Assembly (NCBI GenBank): GCA_019454045.1
Contig: SKCR01026836.1
Location: forward strand, 1-64,000
DNA: 64,000 nt
Direction of reading: 5' to 3'
Origin: Zanthoxylum bungeanum
Lineage: Eukaryota > Streptophyta > Magnoliopsida > Sapindales > Rutaceae
Part shown: piece by piece, positions 1 through 11,110 of the stretch
Layout of the letters: every line of letters begins with the position of its first letter
How positions within the stretch are numbered: position 1 is the stretch's first letter
Notes under the pieces: model-generated
What the model was told of the DNA's origin: nothing
Seen by the model: the letters and a program-made list of their open reading frames with translations, nothing else
Databases searched by the model: none
Program-made: the position numbers and the translations under genes

Positions 1-237
1 CAAAACGGAAATTTAGGAAGTTTAGGGGTAAAATCATAATTTTGGATAAATTGAGGGACCTGATCGTAATTTTACATTTTTCAGATTCTTGGTGAGGATA
101 TAGATTTATTCAGAGCTTTTGCATGGATAGAGGTAAGTACACTCTGTGGTGATTTCTTAACATATTGTTTGATGTTTGATGGTTGTTGTGAGAGTCGGTA
201 TATATAAATATAATGGTATATTATATATTATATTTTA

Positions 238-269
<32 letters not shown>

Positions 270-764
270 CTATATATATATCTATATATTATAATTGTGG
301 AGATATAACATTGAGATATTGAAAGTATGATAATATGAGATCATAATTATTGAGATGAGATTTGTGGATTGGATGTGAGATGTGATTGTGTGGATGATGT
401 GTGTTGTTGTGATATGCTGCGGGTTTGGTATAATAGTGGTCGGATTTGAGATGAGATGAGATGTGATGATACATCAGATGAGATGAGATGATAGAAAACC
501 TTGAGAGTTGTCATTGAGGACTCTCCTACTGGTTTTGATATGGGGGAGTACGGGGGCTTCCTCATTGAGTATATTTTACTCACATTTTACGAGTTGATAT
601 GGTTGGAAACCTTGGGAGTTGTCATTGAGGTACCTCCCATTGGTTTCAATCCTCTGTTATACTAGACCCGGATTAGCAACCATGTTTTATGGATGTTTGT
701 ATTGTTGTGGGATGATTGTTTGTGATGACATTATAATATATGCTATTTTCATATATGTATCATA

Positions 765-805
<41 letters not shown>

Positions 806-1419
806 TATATATGTTCGTTGGAAAATTGATTATGTAATCAGTAGCATGAGAACATAATGGTGAATACTAATTTGAGATATAAATTGTATATTCATACTAT
901 GAATTGAAATATTGAGTACTATGTGATTTTGAGATGAGTTGATGGATGTAATGAGATGAGATGTGGTTGTTGTGAGTATGTTCTGCCTGAGATAGCTGTT
1001 ATATATCTTAACTGATATTTCATATATTTATATATATACATATATATATATATTCCTATTTTGTTGGTGAGGTCATGTTGAGAGAATGAGTGCTTACTTG
1101 CTGAGCTTTTTAAGCTCATTCCCCTCTTCCCCCAAACATTTCAGGTAGTTCGCGAGAATAGCAGGAGCAGTACCAGATTAGGATCCACGTGCCACAGTTT
1201 TATTTTCGGGTTGGTCCAGACATTCGAGTCGTCATTTGCATTTTTTTTAAAAGTCTGTGTGTTGTAAACCATAAAGGTTGTGTATACTTTATGAGTTTGA
1301 AATTGTGATGTATTATTTGTGTTTTTAAATTGGTTGATTTGGCATATAGAGTGCTCGAGCTGAAGTTGATCGCGGACCTCTTTCTAGGGTTGGGCCCGCC
1401 CTAGGAGGGGGTCGTGACA
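1..1419 (+). repeat. G1 left LTR, 3' part only
   Basis: This stretch aligns with about 6269-7709 of the right LTR, with small indels. It carries two (TA)n tracts (about 240-290 and 765-800) and ends in GTCGTGACA directly before the primer-binding site. There is no gene in it; short open frames here are chance. Confidence 0.9.
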
Positions 1420-1423
1420 GATT

Positions 1424-1435
1424 TGGTATCAGAGC
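1424..1435 (+). other. G1 primer-binding site
   Basis: TGGTATCAGAGC lies five bases after the LTR end. It is the usual plant retrotransposon site complementary to the 3' end of initiator tRNA-Met. Confidence 0.85.
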
Positions 1436-1931
1436 TTAGGGTTTTAGGTTCTGTAGACACTTTGCATTAGATGAGGGTATTAAAAGGGTAGTTTTATGTC
1501 GTAGAAAAATGTCTGGACCTGGCCGTGGTACTGTACTCAACGTGGGAGAGGGATAGTTTGACGATACCCGAGAATGACGTGTAATAGTGTAGAGAGACCC
1601 CACACTCAGCCGATAGATTTTGAATTTGTTATAGCTTATTTGGTGTTCATCCGATTGTTGAGGATAACAAGGAGTTTAGACTTATACCGTCAGTAGTTTC
1701 GACAATTGCCCTTTTCGCTATTTCCGTTAGTTGTATCTGACGTGATTTCTACAGTGGTACCTAATGTGAATTTGCTGTCGTAGTTATAACATCGTCGTGA
1801 GTGAGTAAGTCGAAGACATTAGAATTTTGGTGTTTGAGAAAGAAGGAAAAAAAAGTTTATTGACACTTTTGTTAAGCAAACAAATGCTATAATACCTAGC
1901 AAAGCAACAAAATATAAGATTTATGATTACA
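1436..1931 (+). other. G1 leader and unrecognised sequence
   Basis: This is where gag should begin. An ATG near 1510 opens only a very short frame, and I recognise no gag domain. The AATAAA-like string near 1855 reads on the minus strand, just beyond the end of the antisense open region. Confidence 0.4.
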
Positions 1932-3170
1932 TTATGGAATATAACAACTTGGTTGTGTTGCAAGGACATGATCATCTTCGAATTGATAATCTTCCCATTG
2001 ACGTTTCGCACGTAGAGACATAGGAATGAGACCGTCGATGACTTGGATTTCGAGACTGTCAGGAAACTTGATTTTGTTATAGCCTTGAACGATACTTCTA
2101 TATGATCTTCGATAGTAGTGAAGATTTGCCAGTCTTTCATTGGTTGGTATTACTTTCTAGGCTTCGACGGACTGAGTCTGCGGAGAGAGCTCTAAGATCA
2201 CAGGATTGACGAAAAGTAATATCTTCTGGGAAAATATCATCGTATCCATAGTAAGCTCTAAGCTTCGGTCTAGATGGCCAATTACTGAGTCTCCAATTAG
2301 TGAGTTGATGTGATGGTATGATTCTTATAAGATGAATTGGGTGGTAAACGATTGAATAGTCATCTGACCATTCTGGAGTAATGGTTTCGATCCAGACAGT
2401 AATACTTTTGTGTCGTTTATACCATCGATGTAAAATATTACTGATGAAGGGAGGAAGCTCACTTAGGCTGGCTTCTGAGATACCAGGATAGTTGGGATGG
2501 ATTGGACTTGGTCCAAGAATAAATCCATTTAGGAAACCAAGTTCAAACAATGTGCCGATACTCCATTGGCAATGATTGAAGAAATCCTGACTGTTGATGA
2601 AAAATGTGGAATGGAATCTGTGATATCCACAATGAACAATCGCATAATTATTTTTGTATGGATTATTTAAACCATTTGTTTTACCATTCCAAATGGTTCT
2701 AAGAATGAAACACCATCTCAAGAAGTTGTAGGAACTCTTGCCACGATATCCATTGCAACCTCTTTAGGTAAAAGAGCGGACGGAGCTTCATTGAGACAAT
2801 TGTAGATGTCTCTCCTAAGGTCTCGAACATAATTAGAGTCTATAATTGCACGATCAGTGACTGGCCATTTACAAAGCTTTTGGTATATCACCTTAGCTCT
2901 AGCAGATTTTGAACAGAGATTAGGATTGGTAGAGGAGGATGCCATGAAAGAAATTTGAGTAATTCCATAAGAACTTATGCATTTCTTTATAGGGGGTGAT
3001 AGCATAATTTCTTCGTGAAAAGACGTTTTCACAGTATCCATGCATAATTGGAAGGGATAATACTTGTCGTGATGATTAGATGTAAAGCAGATGTATGAGG
3101 GACATGCAAATCCTCTTTTCAGTAGTGGGAATCTTAAGTTGATGGATTTTGCGTAAACTGCTAAAAGCAT
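1932..3170 (-). pseudogene. Antisense, frameshifted open region inside G1; possibly an endogenous RNA-virus (partitivirus-like) capsid remnant
   Basis: On the minus strand a long coding-like stretch runs through three overlapping frames: 3170-2718, then 2721-2137, then about 2140-1932, where it ends at a TAA after the residues CYIP. An inner methionine (residues MASSSTNPNL) could be the true start. The two frame changes sit at about 2720 and 2140, each with a 4-base overlap, so they look like single indels. Composition is rich in Trp, Tyr, Pro and His (e.g. LRAYYGYDDIFPEDITF), unlike gypsy proteins. The general look reminds me of alphapartitivirus coat proteins, which are known to be endogenised in plants, but I cannot prove homology. 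It replaces G1 gag-RT and lies opposite to G1. Alternative: a captured host gene fragment. Confidence 0.4.
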
Positions 3171-3239
3171 TTTACAGTTGTTGTCTGAGTGGGACCCTTA
3201 GGTGGAGCCTTTTCCTTTGGAGACAAGATAGTTGGTTCG

Positions 3240-5343
3240 TAAGTTATAGCACAGGTTAGAACTATGGTAATAATTGGAGGCATTATTCATATGATGGTGA
3301 GTGTGAAATGTATAATGATCGTTAGAGTTTGAAATATGTATATATCAGAAATATCTGAAATTTTGGAGATAAAGACGTTGGATGGAGTTTCTAAGTGACT
3401 ATGATTGTACTATTAATTATCATCCTTGAAAGGTCAATGAAGTTACGGATACACCGAGTAGGAAGAATGTGAGATAATTTTGAGCGAGAATGTTCGAGGA
3501 GATGACATTGGTATGTTTGACTTTTGGATTGTTCAATAGTGGGAGTATTCTGACTATATGAAGGTTCGACCCACACGTTAGATAGAATTACTATAGCACA
3601 AGGCGGTTTTGACCAATATGGAAAATTAGGGAGCCGAGATTGTGAGGAATGGGGACTACTACTTTCAGATTGAGTTCAGAGAATGTATAATTATTAATGA
3701 TAAAGTCGTGATACCATATAATAGAAAGCTCAAGTGGGAGATCTTGGACGAGACACACGATAATCATTATTATATGAAATTTGAGAGCACTAAGAGGTAT
3801 AAAATCTAAAGAAGACTTATTGGTGGTTGGGAATGAAGAGAGGGATTTCAGAGTTTGTATCTTGGTATTTAGTTGTCAGTAGGATACAGAAGAGCATTAA
3901 CAACCAGTTGGATTACTGCAGTCTTCAACTAGACCTGAGTGGCCATGGGAAAATATCGTGATGGATTTTGTGGTACGTCCATCGAGGACGTGGTATGGTT
4001 ATGATGCAATGTGTGTAGTAGGGAATCGATTGTATAGATCTGCTCTTTTTCTAGGGATTCGAGTTACGTGGGGACCAGAGAGACTAGTGATATTTAAATG
4101 TGAAGCAGATTGTACAATTACATAATGTACCCTTACCGATTATATTCGATAGAGTTATTGGATTTACCTTTTCTTTTCGATGGTATTCAGGGTTCATTAT
4201 TTCCGTTATTTTCTCGAGTTTGATGTTTACTCTGTTTTCACTGCGTTTCGCTAGTATTTATGGTCGCAGTATTGGTTTACTGGTTTGCGGTGGTTTGAGG
4301 CGATTTCTGGGCTGTTTCTCTCGGTGGTTACTGGCAGTTTCTAAGGTAGATGTTTGGTAATACATTGGAAGATAACTGGACAGAATTTTTGGTAAATAAA
4401 GGGGGTTTAAAACAGTACAGTTTGGCTTGAATAATGAGGGCTTATTTCAGTAGTAATAATTGCGTGAAGTGGGGGTGCAGTGGGCGTGTTAGGTGGCTGC
4501 AGTGTGAGGGCGTGAATGGCTAGTGGGTTGCTACGTGTGTGATAATTGCTTGAAGGTGGCTAGGTGAAGTAATGGGGCTCACATGAAGGGCTTCTTAAGC
4601 AGGTCTGAGGTGTGTGTTTTGATTAATGGGAGTTGGGGGTGAACATTTGCATTTGATCGAGTTTGCTTATAAGTATAGCTTTTTGACTAGAATCGACATG
4701 ACTCCATTTAAGGCTTTACGAGAGAGGCGATTTAAGACTTTTGTTGGTTGGGGCGAGGTTGGAGATGGACAGATTCTTGGCTTAAACTAGGTAGATATGA
4801 CATCTGATAGGATCAGGTTAATCCGAGCGAGACTGTTGGTTGAGTAGAATCAATAGGAAAGTTTTGTAAATAGTGGGGGGTATGACCTTGAGTTCCAAGT
4901 TGGAGATATAGTATTTTGAAAGTTTTCTTATTAAAAGGAATGACTGAGATTTGACTGGAAAAGAAAGTTTTTGCCGAGCTGAATTGGTTCTATTGGGATC
5001 TCGGAGAAAGTGTGAAAAGTGGCATATCGTCTGGTATTATCACCGTTATTAGAAAGGATCCATTAAGTGATTCGCATATTCGTTTTAGCGAAGTTAGTAC
5101 CAAACTATTGTCACATTTTAGAAAGTTAACCGTTGGGCCTGAGCAAGAGCTTGACATATGAAGATCAGCCCGTGGAGATCATAGATCAAAAGATTCGAGA
5201 GTTGAGATCCAGATGTATTTCTCTTGTAAAAGTTTTGTGGAATAATCATCACATTCAGGATACGACTTGGGAAGTGGAACATGATTTGAAGGAGAAATAT
5301 CCAGAACAATTTGAGGATTGAGAAATTTCGGGGACGAAATTTT
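3240..5343 (+). pseudogene. G1 pol remnant: RNase H, integrase, chromodomain-like tail
   Basis: Gypsy pol can be followed with many stops and shifts. RNase H is at about 3270-3480 (WRHYSYDGE, then SDYDCTINYHP). Integrase core begins near 3930 (PEWPWENIVMDFVV) and continues to about 4185 (VKQIVQLHNVPLPIIFDR). After a foreign stretch it resumes at about 4635 (HLHLIEFAYKYS, then MTPFKALRERR). The C-terminal part (DLEFQVGDIV near 4885) leads into 5118-5321, a chromodomain-like tail (PLVKVLW-type motif ISLVKVLWNNHHIQDTTWEV, followed by KYPEQFED). The tail is typical of Tekay/Del-type chromoviruses. The enzyme cannot be functional. Confidence 0.8.
4186..4634 (+). other. Unidentified insert inside the G1 integrase core
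   Basis: Between the DRxxxFT-type motif and the HLHLIEFAY motif gypsy integrases normally have about 50 residues; here there are about 450 bases without integrase similarity. The piece is GT-rich (many GTGG and GGTT runs), has stops in all frames after 4360, and shows no terminal repeats that I can see. Replacement or insertion removed the region with the last catalytic glutamate. Confidence 0.5.
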
Positions 5344-5359
5344 TGTAAGGTGGGTAGAT

Positions 5360-6504
5360 TGTAATACTTTAACAAAAAAAAAAAAAATTTGCTTTTGGAA
5401 AGATTTTATAAGAGAGAGTGGCAGACGTGTGGGAATAAAAAAAAAGAAAAACTTCTTTCTTCTCTTCTATTTTTTTTTCTTCTTCTTTCTTCTCTCACTG
5501 CCAATTCTTCAAACCGTCGCTGCCGCTTCACAACCGGCCATCAGCTGCCACGCGCCGGACCGTCTGAAAGCTGCCGCCATAAGCTTTCCATCGCCGCCGA
5601 GATCGAGCCGATCGGACGCTGGACGCTCATTCACGCGCTGTCGGAAGATGACGAGTCGTCGCCATCATTTCTACATTTTCCGGCCACCTCCGGGCACTTC
5701 TGACGGCCACCTCCGGCGAGTGAACACTTTTCAGGCCGATATCTTTCCAACGGCAGTGGTCACTTCCCGATCCGACATCATTTGGGTTGTTTTCCGTTTT
5801 GTAATTACCAGTAATTCGGGAATATTACTAGAATTTGAGATCCGACCGTTGGATCGGCGATCCGAACATATCAGATTGTTGCTCTCGATTATACGAGCGT
5901 TTTGGTATATAATACGACCGTTGAAGGTATCTGGATGTGGGGCCCGCATTTTGGTCGTGGGGTCCGATCTTCGTTGTGGGGCCCGCTTTCCTCATTAAGC
6001 GTATCAACAAGTTCCGAAGCCGTCGCTGTGATCCTTGAGAGGTTCGCTGACCATTGGATCTTTCTTTGAGAGATTTGGAGATCGTTGGAGCTCGGTATGT
6101 GATTATTACTGTTTTGAGGGTATAAATGATAGAATTGGAAAGTTTTGGATATAATTGTAAATTTGCATAATTAAGAGGGTAAAATTATAAATTCTGCTAA
6201 TTAGGGATTAAATAGTAATATTTAAGAATTTTAGGACTATTTGGGCGTATCGGAAAAGTTTAGGGGCAAAAACGGAAATTTAGGAAGTTTAGGGGTAAAA
6301 TCATAATTTTGGATAAATTGAGGGACCTGATCGTAATTTTATATTTTTCAGATTCTTGGTGAGGATATAGATTTATTCAGAGCTTTTGCATGGATAGAGG
6401 TAAGTACACTCTGTGGTGATTCTTAACATATTGTTTGATGTTGATGGTTGTTGTGAGAGTCGGTATATATAAATATAATGGTATATTATATATATATCTA
6501 TATT

Positions 6505-6570
<66 letters not shown>

Positions 6571-7709
6571 ATATATATATTATATATTGTGGAGATATAA
6601 CATTGAGATATTGAAAGTATGATAATATGAGCTCATAATTATTGAGATGAGATTTGTGGATTGGATGTGAGATGTGATTGTGTGGATGATGTGTGTTGTT
6701 GTGATATGCTGCCGGGTTTGGTATAATAGTGGTCGGATTTGAGATGAGATGAGATGTGATGATACATCAGATGAGATGAGATGATAGAAAACCTTGGAGT
6801 TGTCATTGAGGACTCTCCTACTGGTTTTGATATGGGGAGTACGGGGGCTTCCTCATTGAGTATATTTTACTCACATTTTACGAGTTGATATGGTTGGAAA
6901 CCTTGGGAGTTGTCATTGAGGTACTCTCCCATTGGTTTCAATCCTCTGTTATACTAGACCCGGATTAGCAACCATGTTTTATGGATGTTTGTATTGTTGT
7001 GGGATGATTGTTGTGATGACATTATAATATATGCTATTTTCATATATTGTATCATAATATAAATATATATATATATACATATATATATTTATATATGTTC
7101 GTTGGAAAATTGATTATGTAATCAGTAGCATGAGAACATAATGGTGAATACTAATTTGAGATATAAATTGTATATTCATACTATGAATTGAAATATTGAG
7201 TACTATGTGATTTTGAGATGAGTTGATGGATGTAATGAGATGAGATGTGTTGTTGTGAGTATGTTCTGCCTGAGATAGCTGTGTTATATATCTTAACTGA
7301 TATTTCATATATTTTATTATATACATATATATTATATATTCCTATTTTGTTGGTGAGGTCATGTTGAGAGAATGAGTGCTTACTTGCTGAGCTTTTTAAG
7401 CTCATTCCCCTCTTTCCCCCAAACATTTCAGGTAGTTCGCGAGAATAGCAGGAGCAGTACCAGATTAGGATCCACGTGCCACAGTTTTATTTTCGGGTTG
7501 GTCCAGACATTCGAGTCGTCATTTGCATTTTTTTTAAAAAGTCTTGTGTTGTAAACCATAAAGGTTGTGTATACTTTATGAGTTTGAAATTTGTGATGTA
7601 TTATTTGTGTGTTTTAAATTGGTTGATTTGGCATATAGAGTGCTCGAGCTGAAGTTGATCGCGGACCTCTTTCTAGGGTTGGGCCCGCCCTAGGGAGGGG
7701 GTCGTGACA
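5360..7709 (+). repeat. G1 right LTR (2350 bp)
   Basis: It begins TGTAATACTTTAAC after the purine-rich pre-LTR stretch, and ends GTCGTGACA. It holds a GC-rich block (5490-5960), a long (TA)n tract (about 6490-6580), and the same GATGAG-rich and CTCTCC-containing segments seen in the left LTR. The 3' flank is GTAAA. Open frames that cross from pol into this LTR (to 5998) are incidental. Confidence 0.9.
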
Positions 7710-7896
7710 GTAAAACTTTGAGATCTTTTGCTGAACTCTTTCTAAAACTTTTTCATAAAACTATTTTGCTGAAAATCTTTTATAAACTGTTCTTTCATAA
7801 AACCATATTTCTGAGAATCTGTAGAATACCTGACACATCAGGGCCTTACGTATCGTCGTCCCCCATACGCCTAAACTAGTGTTTTGGGGCATGACA
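7710..7896 (-). repeat. Fragment of an older gypsy LTR into which G1 inserted
   Basis: Read on the minus strand this begins TGTCATGCCCC at 7896, a start typical of some plant gypsy LTRs, and is cut by the G1 end. There is no internal region to confirm it. Confidence 0.4.
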
Positions 7897-9232
7897 CACT
7901 TAAAAAGTGGTTCTTTACTCCTAAGTATAAGAGTGTCGAAGTAATAAAATAACCTGGTAAGTCCGGAGTCGGTCTACAGAGAAAAGATTTAATAGGATAG
8001 GATAATAATTTGAATGAAAAGAAAAAGAGTGAATTGTTTGAGTGATTGAAAATTATTAAATTAAACTGAAATAATAAAATAAAATATTGGGGCTAGAGGA
8101 TCCACTTTTAATATTTCAAATTTAGAAATCTTACTTTTTTATAATATATAAATTTCCATTATTACCCCATTAATTTATTTCAGGAATTAATTATGCCAAA
8201 ACAAATAAAACCAGCCATAAAGACAGAGATAACTTTTGTCTATAACAAGTCAAGTTAGGTACTCAATTATGCCAAATAAAATAAACCAGCCATATAAGCG
8301 GTAACATAGTTTGTCAATAATTAATCCAGAATTAAATTAAATATTAATCATTAGATTATAATTTATATATTATAATATAAGTGAGATTAATCTAAATTTT
8401 CATATTAAAAGCTTAACATTTTTCCCAACAAAAAAGAAATTAGCCTCCAAAATCCAAATGCCATATCCAATTTTCTAATTATCCATCCAAAGTATTATTT
8501 TATCTACAAAAGAAATAAAATCACAAAAAAATATAAAAAAATATAAATTTAATTATTATGTTAAATTAAGGGGAAAAATGAAACTATAAGTATAAAATGA
8601 TTGATTTTTCTTTTCGTAAATGTGTACTTTTTAGTGTTAATCACACCTCCAACAGCTTATTACCATTCCCTAGTAATTTAAAAGAAAAACTTTAAAAAGA
8701 TAAATTCTTATCCAAATTAATAATTATTTTATTTCTTTCTAAATGATCAAACAAGTAAATTCTCATGTACTTTTTACCATTATTCCACAGATAAAGCAAT
8801 GTATCAATCAATTCATTGTGCCTACAATATTCACAGATCTTGTTGAAAATAGAGTAATATTTATGTTCTAAAATTACATAGAGTTCACACTTTTTGCAAA
8901 TAAAAGTTTATTTATAAATATAAAAATATTTTTTTAAATAATAATAATAATAATAATAATACATCTTCAATTCTTGTAATAAGCTTTGAGACTGTGACTC
9001 CCAAACCAGTTGGCCTTAGGGCACTAAGTTTTAAAACACCCATACGGACTTAATTGCTCGAGTTAGAGAGGCTACGAAATCGAACTTATTCACACATAAT
9101 TTTTTTTTTTTTACAAACAAAAGCTCTACTGTTTTACCCGAGCAATCACTGTTTGCTGAGGCAAGATGTTCGGTTACTAAGTAAAAGCATGATTATTTTC
9201 TTAATAAAAATATAAATTTCACTGCCTTCAGG
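7897..9232. other. AT-rich spacer, no gene recognised
   Basis: Very AT-rich, with an (AAT)n tract near 8938-8960 and a 12-T run near 9105. A segment near 7955-7990 (GTAAGTCCGGAGTCGGTC) resembles sequence seen in decayed LTR elements. I see no convincing reading frame, RNA gene or terminal repeats. Confidence 0.6.
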
Positions 9233-9508
9233 TAGACCCGGCCACGGTTCCAGTTCGAAATCGGAACCGTAAAGGATCGGTTCGGTTAGGGTTCGACCCC
9301 CAACCGAACCGGTTGGAACTGCTAGAATCGAACGGTTCCAGCGATTTCAACGGTTCCAACCGGAACCGTACAGTTTCGGTTGGAAATGCAGGGTTCCTGT
9401 TGGAACCGTAGGATTTTTTTATATAATTAATCTAAATTATTTTAAATTATTTTTTGTTAAAAAAACAAGAAAAGGTTTGAACCGGAACCGAACCGCCGGC
9501 CAAGTCTA
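9233..9508. mobile_element. hAT-type MITE (276 bp)
   Basis: Imperfect terminal inverted repeats TAGACCCGGCC and TAGACTTGGCC (right end inverted) are flanked by an 8-bp duplication, CCTTCAGG at 9225-9232 and CCTTTAGG at 9509-9516, one mismatch. The inside is filled with GGTTCC/GGAACC and GGTTCGG repeats in both orientations. An 8-bp duplication is the hAT signature. There is no coding capacity. Confidence 0.8.
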
Positions 9509-9516
9509 CCTTTAGG

Positions 9517-10439
9517 TGCGAATTCCAACAAATTAGAGAACTGAATATTATAAAATTTTCAATTACAACCTCTAATCATATGTTACCGTGTTGTTGATCA
9601 TACGTTTCAAATAAGCATATAAAGATCAAATTTAATCAAAATTATAGAGAATTCACAAATTTAAATGATTCAAAAAGAAAAGAACAAAAATTACTTGTTA
9701 CAAATTACTTTGAGATGTATATCAGGAGTGAAAACTCCTTACACAACCACATCTGAACAATAATTCCACTTGGTTAGTCAAAAGTTTATTGAGAAAATCA
9801 ACACAAAATACTTTTTTTTACACACAAATTAACAACGAAGTAAAAACAACATAAAAGAAAACTTTTTTGAACGAAAAATACAGCAACGAGACATAAAAAT
9901 AAAAACTATCTAGTCAACTATCCCCCCAACCAATTTGAGACATTGTCCCCAATATCTGAAAAAGAGGAAGTAGAGTTTAAAATACATTACCTGGTTAGTG
10001 TGGAATTGATAATTGAATCTACGATTATTTAAAAGAAAAGAAAAAAATTACAGATTAAGATTCAAGTCCACTCTACACCTTTTGCCACGATCGTTGCCAG
10101 ACCAGTTCAACTTGGAAAGAATGGGTCGATTTTTGGTTCATAAACTAAAAGTTGGTCAATTAAATCATCAGCTTTTCTTGCAGTTAGGAAGATATATTTT
10201 ACCGATTTTGAAATAAACCTATTTCTTTTGGCATCCTCAAGAAATCCAAAAAGAAAATCGAAAAAATCCATCAACATTAAGTAGTCCAATGAATTTTTGG
10301 TGTATGTTCAAGTTCGCTCATGTCTCCAAAAATCATAAAAATCATACAGGTTCTTTATATCTTCCATTTCATAAGAAAATCTTCCGTCGCAGTTCGTTCT
10401 CCTGGGATTGATTCTAAATCAATCATATTTTTAATATTT
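9517..10439. other. AT-rich spacer, no gene recognised
   Basis: Mostly A/T-rich DNA. A 60-codon minus-strand frame (10107-10289) has a faint likeness to the N-terminal coiled coil of plant resistance proteins, too weak to annotate as a gene. Confidence 0.5.
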
Positions 10440-11110
10440 CATTTCATTTTTCTTTCACTCCATATTACGTGTTTATTTACTTTGTGTCTACATTTATAAA
10501 AATGATATAGATTATGTATTGATTTGCTATACAGAGGACCACACGTCAAATTTATAAAAAAAAAAAAATCTATTATTTCATTTTTCTTTCACTTCACATT
10601 ATATGTTGATTTGCTATGTGTCTACATGTCAAAAATGGATATAGATTATATGTTGATTTGCTATGCAGAGGATCACACGTCAAATTTATTAAAAAAAAAT
10701 TATTTATAATCTCTTATTTCATTTTCTTCACTTCACATTATGTGTTGATTTGTTATGTGGAGGACCACATGTCAAATTTGTAAAATAATTTGTATTTTTA
10801 AATCTTATTTCGTTTTTTCACTTCACATCAAGTGTTGATTTGCTATGAGTCTACATGTGAAATTAGATATAAATTATGTACTATATGGAGGACCATACGT
10901 CTATTTTTTTTAAAAAAATATTTTTAATCTCTTACTTCGTTTTTCTTTCATTTTACATTATATGTTGATTTTCTATGTGTCTGCATGTGAAAAATAGATA
11001 TAGATTATGTGTTGATTTACTATGGAGAGGATCACATCTCAAAAAAAAAAAAGAAAAAAAAAGTCTATTATTAATCTCTCGTTTAATTTTTCTCTCACTT
11101 CACAATATCA
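10440..11110. repeat. Local imperfect tandem repeat, about six units of 90-150 bp
   Basis: The landmark TTTTCTTTCACTTCACATTA recurs in varied form near 10444, 10577, 10720, 10812, 10938 and 11086. Each copy is followed by versions of GTTGATTTGCTATG and AGGACCACACGTCAAATTT, then a poly-A/T run. Related single copies occur at about 20220 and 20985-21110, upstream of the BAHD pseudogene. Confidence 0.75.

Larger units (their letters stand above)
1..7709 (+). mobile_element. G1: Ty3/gypsy (chromovirus-like) LTR retrotransposon, non-autonomous, left end cut by window
   Basis: Two direct LTR copies flank a 3.9-kb internal region. The right LTR is complete (5360-7709, starts TGTAATAC, ends GTCGTGACA); the left one is present only from an internal point. 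A tRNA-Met-type primer-binding site follows the left LTR. The pol remnant includes RNase H, integrase and a chromodomain-like tail, in gypsy order. Gag, protease and RT are not recognisable: that space holds an antisense open region. The LTRs look near-identical apart from short indels and (TA)n length, while pol is full of stops. I infer late mobilisation in trans, or homogenisation of the LTRs. The left target duplication is outside the window. Confidence 0.85.

Noticed and set aside
2718..2721. Programmed frameshift between the antisense frames in G1
   Set aside because: No slippery heptamer or downstream structure is evident; simple indel decay is more likely.
5318..5998. 226-codon frame from the G1 pol tail into the LTR
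   Set aside because: Only the first few residues belong to pol; the rest is LTR DNA with poly-Lys/Phe runs and is open by chance.
10107..10289. 60-codon minus-strand frame that slightly resembles the N-terminal coiled coil of a plant NLR protein
   Set aside because: The match is only a general pattern (DLIDQLL-like) and there is no NB-ARC or LRR sequence around it.
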